Source: Saprospiraceae bacterium (lineage in GTDB: Bacteria > Bacteroidota > Bacteroidia > Chitinophagales > Saprospiraceae). From it: a stretch of DNA of 40,412 bases. Each line of letters begins with the position of its first letter. The stretch's first letter is position 1. A program made the position numbers and the translations under genes. Of this stretch, positions 27,503 to 36,300 are shown one piece after another. The stretch is taken from the NCBI GenBank assembly GCA_020628145.1, contig JAHDFN010000009.1:1-40412 (forward strand). Reading direction: 5' to 3'. The notes beneath the pieces are model-generated. The model made no database searches. It worked only from the letters and a program-made list of their open reading frames with translations, and was not told the origin of the DNA.

Positions 27503-28481
27503 TCATTATATATTCCAAGTAATCCTTTTCCAATTCATCTCTATCAACGGGTACTACGCCGAATTTTCCGCATACCTGTCCTCCTGCCAGGTTGGAAAGG
27601 AGACCTATTTCTCGAATACCCAGATTTGTGGCAATGCATAGGGATGCAATGCTTAGGACAGTATCTCCGGCACCACAGACATCCACAATTTCTTTTTTCC
27701 TAACGGGAGAAATCAAGTCATTTTTCCCATCATTAAGGTAAATTCCATTTTCCGAGAGTGTAATCATGGTTATCCTATTCTGTAGTTTTGAACGGATATA
27801 ATGATCTGCTTTAAGTAAAGGTTCCTTGGCTGCTGTCACCTCAAAAGGGATTTTTTCAGCGGTTTCCTTCATATTGGGTTTGAAGAGTGCTGCTCTCTTG
27901 TAGTTATAAAAATTGTTGAATTTAGGATCTACAATGACCGGAATCCTTTTTTCATCAGCCAAGTTCATGATGATGGGAATACTTTCAGGGGTAAGTACCC
28001 CTTTATTATAATCCTGAATAATGATAGCAGCTACTGATTTGTTTTTGATGAAGGATATTATCCTATCTACCAGTTGATTTCTGATATGCGAGTTGATATT
28101 GACTGTTGACTCCCGATCTATTCTAAGCATTTGTCTTGTGCCTGAAAGTATCCTTGTCTTTACCGTTGTAGGTCGTTTTGCATCAGTGATGATTCCATTG
28201 GAATTGATGTTTTCTTCATTCAAAAGGGTATGGAATAATTCAGAATCACGATCCTTCCCTACAACGCCGATCAATAATGGAACAGCCCCCAATGCATTAA
28301 TATTTAAAGCGACATTGGATGCTCCGCCTAATCTATTGATTGTATTTTGGTGGGATAGGATAGGTACGGGAGCTTCGGGGGAAATTCTATCAACATATCC
28401 ATTGACATACCTGTCAATCATTACATCTCCGATGATTAATATCGGTAGTTTATCCCATTTTCTAAAGGGAGAATCAGTCAT
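27489..28481 (-). CDS. hldA: D-glycero-beta-D-manno-heptose-7-phosphate kinase (PfkB family)
   Basis: 330 aa, kinase domain only. N-terminal ILIIGDVMIDRYVNGYVDRISPEAPVP and the RLGGASNVALN motif (50-60) match RfaE domain I. The PfkB signature CGAGDTVLS gives the catalytic Asp273. It phosphorylates heptose-7-phosphate at C1 on the way to ADP-heptose for LPS inner core. The nucleotidyltransferase half of the E. coli HldE fusion is absent, so this is the split form (HldA/RfaE1), and the partner would be elsewhere. The minus-strand gene is followed by a hairpin and stands alone. Confidence 0.85.
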   Translation of the reverse strand: MTDSPFRKWDKLPILIIGDVMIDRYVNGYVDRISPEAPVPILSHQNTINRLGGASNVALNINALGAVPLLIGVVGKDRDSELFHTLLNEENINSNGIITDAKRPTTVKTRILSGTRQMLRIDRESTVNINSHIRNQLVDRIISFIKNKSVAAIIIQDYNKGVLTPESIPIIMNLADEKRIPVIVDPKFNNFYNYKRAALFKPNMKETAEKIPFEVTAAKEPLLKADHYIRSKLQNRITMITLSENGIYLNDGKNDLISPVRKKEIVDVCGAGDTVLSIASLCIATNLGIREIGLLSNLAGGQVCGKFGVVPVDRDELEKDYLEYIMNIGL

Positions 28482-28514
28482 GTTTATGTTTTAGTTCGAA
28501 TCCTGATATGAAAT

Positions 28515-28591
28515 TACAAAAAAAGGGGCCACGATGTAGTGAACCCCGAATAAACTATAAACAAACAAAAAACTAAAATTTACAAAATCTA
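28515..28591 (-). ncRNA. Putative short leftward RNA with its own terminator
   Basis: On the minus strand, a -7-like TAGATTTTG (28591-28583) is followed by a U-rich stretch (TAGTTTTTTGTTTG). A hairpin (GGGGTTCAC...GTGGCCCC, 28525-28547) then ends in seven T. This gives about 60 nt. The stretch TAGTTTTTnG followed by U/G-rich sequence and a terminator repeats the plan of 70-167. It lies between the divergent hldA and ferredoxin genes. It could instead be part of the hldA leader, terminating early as an attenuator. Confidence 0.35.
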
Positions 28592-28644
28592 TTCAACTCT
28601 GGCTTTAATTCCATTTTTAACATATAGAGGGAACATAATTTCCT

Positions 28645-28708
28645 TACTTTTGTTTTCAATTTGAGAATGGGATGTAGATTTTTTGAAGAATTCTGTCAAG
28701 AATTCTTC
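28645..28708 (+). promoter_or_regulatory. Ferredoxin promoter -7 box and leader hairpin
   Basis: TACTTTTG (28645-28652) is an exact -7 box about 100 bases before the ferredoxin ATG; no good TTG at -33. In the predicted leader lies a perfect 10-bp inverted repeat GAAGAATTCT-gtca-AGAATTCTTC (28685-28708), a hairpin or operator that could control the ferredoxin-MBL pair. Confidence 0.5.
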
Positions 28709-28754
28709 GGTTTTCACCCAAACGATTTTATCATTTTAAAAAATTATCTGTTAG

Positions 28755-29102
28755 ATGGCCATCATGATTACAGATGAATGCATCAATTGTGGTGCATGTG
28801 AACCGGAATGTCCGAACAACGCCATATATGAAGGAGGGGTTGAATGGGCGATTTCCGATGGAACCGGAGTAAAGGGAACCTATGTACTAGAAGGAGGTAA
28901 GGAAGTCGGCGTTGATGATCAGAATATGCCGGTAGAGGAGGATTTCTATTTCATCGTACCTGATAAATGTACGGAGTGCAAGGGTTTCCACGAGGAACCC
29001 CAATGTGCTGCGGTATGCCCTGTGGATTGCTGTGTTCCTGATCCTGAAAGAGAGGAAACAGAAGAAGTACTACTGACTAGAAAAGACAGATTACATATCT
29101 AA
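28755..29102 (+). CDS. 2[4Fe-4S] ferredoxin
   Basis: 115 aa. The first cluster motif is C9-x2-C12-x2-C15-x3-C19 (CINCGACEPECP). The second is C72-x2-C75-x8-C84-x3-C88 (CTECKGFHEEPQCAAVCP), so all eight ligands are present. About 50 residues separate the two motifs, which is longer than in clostridial ferredoxins but usual for the YfhL/Bacteroidota type. Extra Cys92-Cys93 follow the second motif. It is a cytoplasmic electron carrier; the partner is unknown. The MBL gene follows after 1 base, so the two are co-transcribed. Confidence 0.9.
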   Translation: MAIMITDECINCGACEPECPNNAIYEGGVEWAISDGTGVKGTYVLEGGKEVGVDDQNMPVEEDFYFIVPDKCTECKGFHEEPQCAAVCPVDCCVPDPEREETEEVLLTRKDRLHI

Positions 29103-29103
29103 A

Positions 29104-29940
29104 ATGGAGTTTCATATTATCCATACGGGGTTTTTCAAATTGGATGGCGGAGCTATGTTCGGTGTTGTTCCTAAAACAATGTGGGCTAAGATGAACCCCC
29201 CGGATGAAAATAACATGTGTACATGGGCGATGCGTTGCCTACTGATCAAAACCGATGAACGAAATATCCTTATTGATACGGGAATTGGGGATAAACAGGA
29301 TGCCAAATTCCGTTCACATTTCCATCCACATGGAGAGGAAAGCCTTTTGGGGGCTTTAAAAGAAAAAGGATTATCCGTAGAAGATATTACTGATGTAATA
29401 TTGACTCATCTTCATTTCGATCATGTAGGAGGAGCCGTTATCAGAAATGAAAAAGGTCACCTAGTTCCTACTTTTCCTAATGCGACATATTGGTCGAATC
29501 AAAGGCATTGGGATTGGGCGATGAATCCAAACCCGAGGGAGAAGGCATCTTTTCTAAAGGAAAACTTCGTTCCTTTGGAAGAAGCCGGGAAATTAAGATT
29601 TATTCCATTTGATGATGAAGGAAATGGCGAATTGTATGGTATCCGATTGAGATTATTATATGGACATACTGAAGCAATGATGATGCCGATGATTCCTTAT
29701 GGGAAAAACAAGACTCTTGTGTATTGTGCAGATTTGATGCCTTCCGTGCATCATGTGGGTTTGCCCTATGTCATGAGTTATGATATAAGACCTCTGGAAA
29801 CGCTCAAAGAAAAACGTATCCTACTGGATGAAGCGGTTGAAAAAGGATGGGAATTGTTTTTCGAACATGGTCCGGTTTATTCCAAGTGTGAAGTGATTAG
29901 AAATGAAAAAGGAAGGATCGTTTACCACAATCCTTCCTGA
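29104..29940 (+). CDS. MBL-fold metallo-hydrolase (YtnP-like)
   Basis: 278 aa. The zinc motif THLHFDHVGG (His102, His104, Asp106, His107) is complete, and LLYGHTEAMM and VYCADLMPSVHH supply the later ligands. The N-terminal part FKLDGGAMFGVVPK resembles the YtnP subgroup of lactonase-like MBL proteins, some of which degrade acyl-homoserine lactones. No signal peptide. It is in an operon with the ferredoxin, which would be unusual for a lactonase and leaves the real substrate open. The 3' end contains the terminator of the opposing polysaccharide operon. Confidence 0.85.
   Translation: MEFHIIHTGFFKLDGGAMFGVVPKTMWAKMNPPDENNMCTWAMRCLLIKTDERNILIDTGIGDKQDAKFRSHFHPHGEESLLGALKEKGLSVEDITDVILTHLHFDHVGGAVIRNEKGHLVPTFPNATYWSNQRHWDWAMNPNPREKASFLKENFVPLEEAGKLRFIPFDDEGNGELYGIRLRLLYGHTEAMMMPMIPYGKNKTLVYCADLMPSVHHVGLPYVMSYDIRPLETLKEKRILLDEAVEKGWELFFEHGPVYSKCEVIRNEKGRIVYHNPS
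29911..29937 (-). terminator. Terminator of the Wzz/SLBB transcript
   Basis: An 8-bp stem GGAAGGAT / ATCCTTCC with an 11-base loop, followed on the minus strand by TTTTT, begins 29 bases after the Wzz gene stop. It lies inside the last codons of the opposing MBL gene. Confidence 0.6.
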
Positions 29941-29965
29941 AAATTCCTGAGTTCCATTTATTCTT

Positions 29966-31060
29966 TTAAGCAGCGATTACTTCATTTTCTTCATTGTCCA
30001 GTTCCATTATATCCCTATAGATTCTTCTTAGTAAAATCAACCCGCAGGAAAAGAAACCTCCAAGAACCCCTCCAATAATAATGGCTCTTACAATACTGGG
30101 GTCGCTTCCCTTTACCGGATAAACCGGGCCATCAACCAATTGGATGACAGGGGTAAGGCTCAATAATGAAAATTCGGCTAATTCCTTGTTTTTGACTACC
30201 TCACCAAATTGTGCGAGAAGAATATTAATATCTTTTTCCAATCGCATTTTCGTAAGTTTGGAAGTCTTGAGGATAAGGTTTTTCCCTTGATCCATTTCTT
30301 GTGCCAATGCATATTCCTTTCCTGCTATTGCACTGCTGAGGCTATCGGCCTTACCTTTGATAATATCGTATGTTTTTTGGTTCTTTTCTATAGTTTTTTC
30401 GACATAATAAACATCCAATTCATTGAATAAGGCAATCAGGAATTCATTGGTCAATTCGTCATCCATCGTAACGATTTCCATATAGAAAATACCGGACATT
30501 TCATCTGCTGAAACATCAAAAATACCTTCTTTATCCTCTGATCCTATTATATAACTGTAAACGGATAAAAGGCCATAGTTTTCCATGATATCGAACCTGT
30601 CGAAAGTATCCTTGGTGAACTGGAATAAAATGGTTTCTTCCTCATCGGTATATAATTCCAAATCCTCTTCTATTCGAATAAAATGGTTGGCGAAATAATC
30701 ATCCTTTCCATCTATAACCACTTTTTTCATGAGTACTTTTTTCATGATACTCCGTGATTTGATGAGTTTCAACATTTTAGTCAGATTAGAAGAACCTCCT
30801 CCTCCTAATCCTACACTCCCTAATAAGCCGGCAAAGGCTCCGATAGGGGAACTCGATTCTTCATTGAGCATAAATGTCAAACTATTGGAATAACGAGCGA
30901 CATGCAGAGAATGCTTGTATATCATCAGACCGACAAACAGACCGACAAAAATCAATACGAGCCACCAATACTTTAATATTTCCTTTATGTATCTTTGAAT
31001 GAGTAAAATCAGTTCCTTCAAACTGATTTCATCATTACTCTCGGTATAAGTTTCAGACAT
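29966..31060 (-). CDS. Wzz-type polysaccharide chain-length/co-polymerase protein
   Basis: 364 aa. A cytoplasmic N-terminus is followed by membrane segment 1 (about 37-57), a periplasmic helical domain, then a Pro-rich motif (VDGPVYPVKGSDPS) just before membrane segment 2 (about 322-343). This is the Wzz/FepE/Etk N-terminal layout. No tyrosine-kinase domain is attached. It controls chain length or export of a surface polysaccharide with the SLBB protein, encoded 1 base upstream. The kinase or phosphatase partner is not in the window. Confidence 0.85.
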   Translation of the reverse strand: MSETYTESNDEISLKELILLIQRYIKEILKYWWLVLIFVGLFVGLMIYKHSLHVARYSNSLTFMLNEESSSPIGAFAGLLGSVGLGGGGSSNLTKMLKLIKSRSIMKKVLMKKVVIDGKDDYFANHFIRIEEDLELYTDEEETILFQFTKDTFDRFDIMENYGLLSVYSYIIGSEDKEGIFDVSADEMSGIFYMEIVTMDDELTNEFLIALFNELDVYYVEKTIEKNQKTYDIIKGKADSLSSAIAGKEYALAQEMDQGKNLILKTSKLTKMRLEKDINILLAQFGEVVKNKELAEFSLLSLTPVIQLVDGPVYPVKGSDPSIVRAIIIGGVLGGFFSCGLILLRRIYRDIMELDNEENEVIAA

Positions 31061-31061
31061 T

Positions 31062-33785
31062 TTATTGGATTTGTTGGATTAGGATAACCAATGTTAAAAT
31101 GGCTGTTGCCTGTGCCACAGTATTGGAAATTACATCTCCCCAATCTACCTTTTCCCTATCTCTTTCCTCTTCCGTTTTTACTTTTCTATCTACGATAATT
31201 ACTGCACCCTTCTGTACAACCGGATATTTTTTGAAGAAACCATAATCCTTTGTCCTTTCCAATGAACCACCGGGTTGTTTGACTTTAATCAGCCTTGTTT
31301 TGGCTCCGGCGTCCCGGTCTATTCCCCCGGCATATTTATCGATGTAGTACTTCGCAGTCTTCCCTTTCTGGTATGGGACATTAACACGGTTGCCTGAAAC
31401 TTCACCCCCCGCAAGAGATTCATTGGCATTGGTGAAACCTTGGATAGTTACCAAGTTAATCTGTTTGGGAATCGTAATCACATCTCCATCTCTTAGGATA
31501 TAGTTGGAAGGGGAGTTTTTTTCATCTAGTAAATCCACTTCATCCACTACAAGATATCCCAATCCTCCTTCGCCACGATAAAGGGTAGCCCCCTCCTTGA
31601 AAGCGGATTCCTTGTATCCTCCTGCCCGTCTGATAATATCTGAAATCTTTTCATTGGCTTTTACAATGGAATATGGTCCGGGGTATCTGACTTCCCCATT
31701 AATAACAACGGTTTGTTGTAGTTCGAAATCAGGTGTATATCTGACTTGAATCTGATCATAGGGTTTCAGCATGAAATTACCACTTTGTTCCCCAAGGACA
31801 TTGTATTCATCATCAATCTCTAGTTCAAGTTCTTCGGTTATTGTTTGTTCCCCACTTTCGATTTTAACCCTATAGACATTGATTTTTGCATTATCTGCTG
31901 AAAGCTTAAGACCACCGGATAGTTCTAATAAATCCTTTAGTGTCATATTAGATGAATATGGGAATGTGTTTTCTTCTAAAACGGCTCCTTCTATTGAAAC
32001 GGTTGATGCCGTTTCAAAGAATTTAGAATAAGAAAAGACAACAATACTGTCAGATGGTTCTAATAGGACATCATTTGATGCATTAGGGTCTTCCATGATT
32101 TCCCTAATATTGACACCGATGTATTCTCTTTGTTCAAACCCTGCTTTTTTTCTGAATATATATGCACGCCCTGTCGAGGTTTCCTTCAAACCCCCTGAAA
32201 GAGTTACGATATCCGATAATTTAAGATTTTCCACATGTGGATAGGTGTTGGGGTTTCTGATCGCTCCTGTTATGAGAACTTTACTTTTCTCAAGAAATTC
32301 TTCACTGAAGAACACATTTAAACGGTCTTTGGGTTGTAATTTGATATCATAAGTAGAACCGGGGTTTTCCAATGCTTTAAGTAGATCGACTTGGATGTAA
32401 TCATTTCTGGAATCAGGTCGCTTTCTGAAAAGATAAGCGATATCTATCCTGGCACTATCGGAAAGTACTCCTTTATAAACCAGGTCACTCAAACGCATTC
32501 CATTGGTATATTCGAATTGTCCTTCCAGGTTGACCGCACCCTCTATGGACACGAAATTGTCATAGTTGACAGGAATAAAAGGAATACTGACCTGATCCCC
32601 ATGTAACAATTTAAAATCCTTTCCTTGTTTTTCCAGTGCCCTGAAATCTACATTGATGATTTTTTCCTCATCATCTTCGAAACGGACAATCTTGATGTTT
32701 TTCTTATATGCATTCCCTTTGAACCCTCCAGCCCAATAAACTAATTTTTTCAAATTCTCACTATCGGTCAATTCATATTTATGTGGTCTTCTGACAGCTC
32801 CCTCCACTACAATCACCTTACCTAAGGTTGGTACGGAAATGAAGTCATTATTCTGGAGGAATAGGTTTTTATTGGAAGTTGGTTCCATAAGGTATTTGTA
32901 CAAATCGAATTTTATAGGAGCTTGCCCGTCACGAATAACTCTAATTCGTCTTACACTACCGTTTTTGGAAATTCCTTTTGCTGCAACCAATGCTGAAAAA
33001 GCGGAATTCAGTGCAGGTATGGTATAAGCACCTATTTCCCGAACCTCTCCAACAATATTGACTGTTATATTCCTACTGAAATTCAAGGCTACATTAAAGT
33101 CGTCATTTGCGAAGCGGTAATATTGACTAAATCTCTGCTTCAATATTTTCTTAGCCTGACCGAAAGTCATTCCCTTGAGGTAAATTCTTTCCATGTCATC
33201 CGGTTGAATATACCCGTCTTCAATTTCAAAGCTAGATGATAATTGGGATTCCGTACCGAATATATTCACAATTAATTCGTCTCCTTCTCCTAATAGATAT
33301 GTAGAAGGGGGTTTAACATCATTATGCTTAAAATAATTCTTCAGTTTCTTATCTAGAAAGACACCTTGTCCATATATCAATTCACGTCTTTCCACATCGC
33401 TGATTTCAAAGGCATCCTCTTCTATTTCATCATCTAACGCATCATCTTCCCTCTTATCTTCTTTTTGGGCTTTATCTTCCTTTCGTTCGTCTGCCTTTAT
33501 TTCTTCCTTGGGTTTGTTTTGAGAATCTTTTTCAGCTTGTATTTCTGCAAATACCTCGTCGATTTTATCCTGCAATTCTTCAGTTTGAGAAGGATTGAGG
33601 TTTTCCAAATCTACTCCTTTGGCTGTCAGTCGGGATTTCATTTCATCAATGGATATATCTTCGAAACCCCTCGAATCTAGTTCTGCCCTTATCAATTCCT
33701 CGTTTAGAAACGTTCCTGGTATGTCTTGGGAAAAAAGATTTAAATTGAATACAAGTAGTGTGAAAATGAATAATAAGCGTTTCAT
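31062..33785 (-). CDS. SLBB-domain polysaccharide export protein (Wza-like)
   Basis: 907 aa. Signal peptide (1-19), then an acidic/basic low-complexity, coiled-coil-like stretch (about 75-130). The polysaccharide export domain follows (about 158-255, TYLLGEGDELIVNIFG). At least six SLBB repeats come next, recognised by recurring VxVEGAVxxPxxYxxxxxxxLxDLIxxAGG (for example VVIVNGEVRYPGPYSI). A hydrophobic end (about 888-905) is a possible anchor. E. coli Wza is 379 aa; the long multi-SLBB form is usual in Bacteroidota. It forms the periplasmic/outer-membrane channel for capsule or exopolysaccharide, with Wzz. Confidence 0.9.
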   Translation of the reverse strand: MKRLLFIFTLLVFNLNLFSQDIPGTFLNEELIRAELDSRGFEDISIDEMKSRLTAKGVDLENLNPSQTEELQDKIDEVFAEIQAEKDSQNKPKEEIKADERKEDKAQKEDKREDDALDDEIEEDAFEISDVERRELIYGQGVFLDKKLKNYFKHNDVKPPSTYLLGEGDELIVNIFGTESQLSSSFEIEDGYIQPDDMERIYLKGMTFGQAKKILKQRFSQYYRFANDDFNVALNFSRNITVNIVGEVREIGAYTIPALNSAFSALVAAKGISKNGSVRRIRVIRDGQAPIKFDLYKYLMEPTSNKNLFLQNNDFISVPTLGKVIVVEGAVRRPHKYELTDSENLKKLVYWAGGFKGNAYKKNIKIVRFEDDEEKIINVDFRALEKQGKDFKLLHGDQVSIPFIPVNYDNFVSIEGAVNLEGQFEYTNGMRLSDLVYKGVLSDSARIDIAYLFRKRPDSRNDYIQVDLLKALENPGSTYDIKLQPKDRLNVFFSEEFLEKSKVLITGAIRNPNTYPHVENLKLSDIVTLSGGLKETSTGRAYIFRKKAGFEQREYIGVNIREIMEDPNASNDVLLEPSDSIVVFSYSKFFETASTVSIEGAVLEENTFPYSSNMTLKDLLELSGGLKLSADNAKINVYRVKIESGEQTITEELELEIDDEYNVLGEQSGNFMLKPYDQIQVRYTPDFELQQTVVINGEVRYPGPYSIVKANEKISDIIRRAGGYKESAFKEGATLYRGEGGLGYLVVDEVDLLDEKNSPSNYILRDGDVITIPKQINLVTIQGFTNANESLAGGEVSGNRVNVPYQKGKTAKYYIDKYAGGIDRDAGAKTRLIKVKQPGGSLERTKDYGFFKKYPVVQKGAVIIVDRKVKTEEERDREKVDWGDVISNTVAQATAILTLVILIQQIQ

Positions 33786-33863
33786 TATTTCTAGTTTTCT
33801 TTTGTCTTATGTATGATGACCTTATGTGTTTATCATTACTGTGAACTCGTTGGAAATTTCACG

Positions 33864-33892
33864 CAAAAATAGAAAATTTTACCAAATGTCAA
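33864..33892 (-). promoter_or_regulatory. Promoter of the SLBB-Wzz operon
   Basis: On the minus strand TTG (33892-33890), 18 bases, then TATTTTTG (33871-33864): a full consensus match, giving a leader of about 75 bases to the ATG at 33785. The TTG overlaps the stop of the aminotransferase gene upstream, so the export pair can be transcribed on its own. Confidence 0.7.
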
Positions 33893-35013
33893 CGGTTATA
33901 ATACTTCTCAATGTGAGAAGAAATGATAGATTGGGATTTCTTTGGTAATTCAGTGTGGATCGGTAAGGATAAAACGTTTTCAGAACAAGATTCGGCTACT
34001 GGGAAACTTTGATTGTTGAGATGTTTTTTATAAGGATTATGCATATGCAAGGGGATAGGATAATATATGGCATTAGGTATTTTATTTTCCTTTAGCCATT
34101 GTTGCAATTCATTTCGGGATTCACACCTTAGAGTATATTGATGAAAAACATGGGTCGTGAAATTGGAACGTTTAGGGATCCTGATTTGAGGTATGTTTTC
34201 CAATAACCGGTCATAATTATCAGCCGTTTTGATTCTCTTATCCCTGTACTCATCCAAGTATTTCAATTTGATGTCAAGGACGCAAGCTTGGATGGAATCC
34301 AACCTGGAATTGACACCTATGTAATGGTAGTGATACTTGGTTCTAGAACCATGATTAACAATATGTACCATTTTGTCAGCCAAATTATCATCATTGGTGA
34401 AAATAGCCCCTGCATCCCCATATGCACCTAGATTTTTACTCGGATAGAATGAGGTTGTTCCAATATGGCCGATTGTTCCGGCTTTGGCGGTTCTACCATC
34501 TTTGAAAAGGTAATCCGCACCAATGGCCTGTGCATTATCTTCAATGACGTATAGGCCATACCGATTAGCAATTTCAAGGATACTCTCCATATTACAGCAT
34601 TGACCGAATAAATGGACAGGCAGGATACATTTCGTTCTGGAAGTGATGGCTTCCTCAATCTTTTCAACATTCATGTTGAATGTGTCAGGATCGATATCGA
34701 CAAATACGGGTTTTAATCCTAATAGGACGATGACTTCTGCCGTAGCGACGAAAGTGAAAGGAGTTGTAATTACCTCATCTCCGGGTGATAATTCAAGAGC
34801 CATGAGTGCAATTTGAATAGCATCGGTTCCATTGCCGCAAGGAATGACATGCTTTACATCCAGATATTTTTCCAAGTTCCTAGCAAATGTTTTGACGATT
34901 TGACCATTGATGTAATGGCCTTGTTCCAAAACAGCTTGTATTGCTTTATCTACTTCCTTCTTGATATGGTGGTATTGGCCTACCAAATCCACCATTTGAA
35001 TCGGTTTATCCAT
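33889..35013 (-). CDS. DegT/DnrJ/EryC1/StrS-family sugar aminotransferase
   Basis: About 374 aa. The PLP Lys lies in TSFYPSKNLGAYGD (Lys193), with IEDNAQAIGA (Asp159, Gln162) holding the cofactor and PCGNGTDAIQIAL near the N-terminus. It resembles WbpE-like enzymes that aminate UDP-3-keto sugars for O-antigen or capsule. The ORF track starts at 35067, but a -7 box (TATCTTTG, 35027-35020) lies inside that extension and only the ATG at 35013 leaves it outside. It stands upstream of the SLBB/Wzz pair and divergent from waaA. Confidence 0.88.
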   Translation of the reverse strand: MDKPIQMVDLVGQYHHIKKEVDKAIQAVLEQGHYINGQIVKTFARNLEKYLDVKHVIPCGNGTDAIQIALMALELSPGDEVITTPFTFVATAEVIVLLGLKPVFVDIDPDTFNMNVEKIEEAITSRTKCILPVHLFGQCCNMESILEIANRYGLYVIEDNAQAIGADYLFKDGRTAKAGTIGHIGTTSFYPSKNLGAYGDAGAIFTNDDNLADKMVHIVNHGSRTKYHYHYIGVNSRLDSIQACVLDIKLKYLDEYRDKRIKTADNYDRLLENIPQIRIPKRSNFTTHVFHQYTLRCESRNELQQWLKENKIPNAIYYPIPLHMHNPYKKHLNNQSFPVAESCSENVLSLPIHTELPKKSQSIISSHIEKYYNR

Positions 35014-35019
35014 ATGTCG

Positions 35020-35027
35020 CAAAGATA
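35020..35027 (-). promoter_or_regulatory. -7 box of the aminotransferase gene
   Basis: TATCTTTG on the minus strand is an exact TAnnTTTG match 7 bases before the ATG at 35013, so the RNA would be nearly leaderless. This supports the shorter start. The best TTG is about 24 bases upstream, a long spacing. Confidence 0.5.
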
Positions 35028-35061
35028 ACATATATTGTGACGTAGAATATTCAAATAAGAT

Positions 35062-36300
35062 ATGCATTACCTTTATTCTTTTGCTATTTTTCTTTATGGC
35101 TTGGGAATATATTCCGCCTCCTTTTTTTCAGATAAGGCTAGAAAGTGGGTTGAAGGTAGGAAAGGGTATTTTTATAAGAACGATTTTTCATGTTTTGAGA
35201 AAGGTCGGTGGGTTTGGTTTCATTGTGCTTCACTTGGTGAATTCGAACAGGGAAAACCCATTATGGAAAAATTAAAACAGGAAACGGATTACAAACTCTT
35301 CCTGACCTTTTTTTCTCCTTCGGGTTACCAAATCGGAAAAAATTATCGATTGGCCGATGATGTGAGGTATTTACCTTTGGATTCGGAGGGGAATGCTAGA
35401 AAACTCATTCGTATGGTAAAGCCTGAGAAAGCGGTTTTTATCAAATACGAATTCTGGTATCATCATCTTAGGGTTTTACATCAGGAAAATATTCCTATTT
35501 ATCTGATTTCCGCAACTTTTCACAGAAGGCAACCGTTTTTCCGACCTTTTATTGGGAAATGGTTTAGGGGAATGCTGGATTATTATACTTTTATTTTCAC
35601 CAATGATAAGGATTCGGAATCATTACTACGTAAATATGGAGTTGAAAAAGTTAAAACCATAGGGGATAGTCGGGCGGATCGGGTTTTGACGATAAAAGGA
35701 ACAGATTATGAAAATCCCAAGATTAATGAATTCAAAGGAGATAAGGAACTACTCATTTTAGGAAGCTCTTGGAGTAAAGGAGAAAATATCATTTTGAATT
35801 GGTATAAAGGTTCCAAGGATTCCCTACGTCTTTTAATTGCTCCTCATGATGTGGATGATGGTAATGTTGAACGTTTGGAAAACGATATAAGATCCATTGA
35901 TGAAAAGTTGATCGTCTCCCGGTATTCTGATGATAGGCTAAAAAATGATGCTCAAATCCTTATCATAGATACAATCGGCATATTGTCCAAAATATACCGA
36001 TATGCAGATTGGGTTTATGTCGGAGGAGGATTTGGTAAGGGGATTCATAATGTTTTGGAGGCTGCAGTATATGGTGTTCCGGTAATATTCGGACCTAATC
36101 ATGAGAAATTTCCGGAATCGGTTGGACTTATTAATGAAAATGCCGCTTTTGCCATCAATAACCAATCCGATTGGAATGCAATAGCTAACCGACTACATCA
36201 GAATACTCGATTCCGATTAGATGTAGGGAGAAAAGCAAGTAAGGTAGTCCATGACTTAGCTGGAGCTACCGATACGATTTTCGAATATCTGATACCCTAG
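35062..36300 (+). CDS. waaA: 3-deoxy-D-manno-octulosonic acid (Kdo) transferase
   Basis: 412 aa. An N-terminal membrane anchor (about 3-20) precedes the GT-B domain. WVWFHCASLGEFEQGKP holds the catalytic Glu60, VFIKYEFWYHHL follows, and YVGGGFGKGIHNVLEAAVYG with PVIFGPNHEKFPES forms the CMP-Kdo binding side. It transfers Kdo to lipid A precursor on the inner face of the inner membrane. It diverges from the aminotransferase gene (48 bases apart) and overlaps the convergent PorP gene by 4 bases. Confidence 0.95.
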   Translation: MHYLYSFAIFLYGLGIYSASFFSDKARKWVEGRKGYFYKNDFSCFEKGRWVWFHCASLGEFEQGKPIMEKLKQETDYKLFLTFFSPSGYQIGKNYRLADDVRYLPLDSEGNARKLIRMVKPEKAVFIKYEFWYHHLRVLHQENIPIYLISATFHRRQPFFRPFIGKWFRGMLDYYTFIFTNDKDSESLLRKYGVEKVKTIGDSRADRVLTIKGTDYENPKINEFKGDKELLILGSSWSKGENIILNWYKGSKDSLRLLIAPHDVDDGNVERLENDIRSIDEKLIVSRYSDDRLKNDAQILIIDTIGILSKIYRYADWVYVGGGFGKGIHNVLEAAVYGVPVIFGPNHEKFPESVGLINENAAFAINNQSDWNAIANRLHQNTRFRLDVGRKASKVVHDLAGATDTIFEYLIP

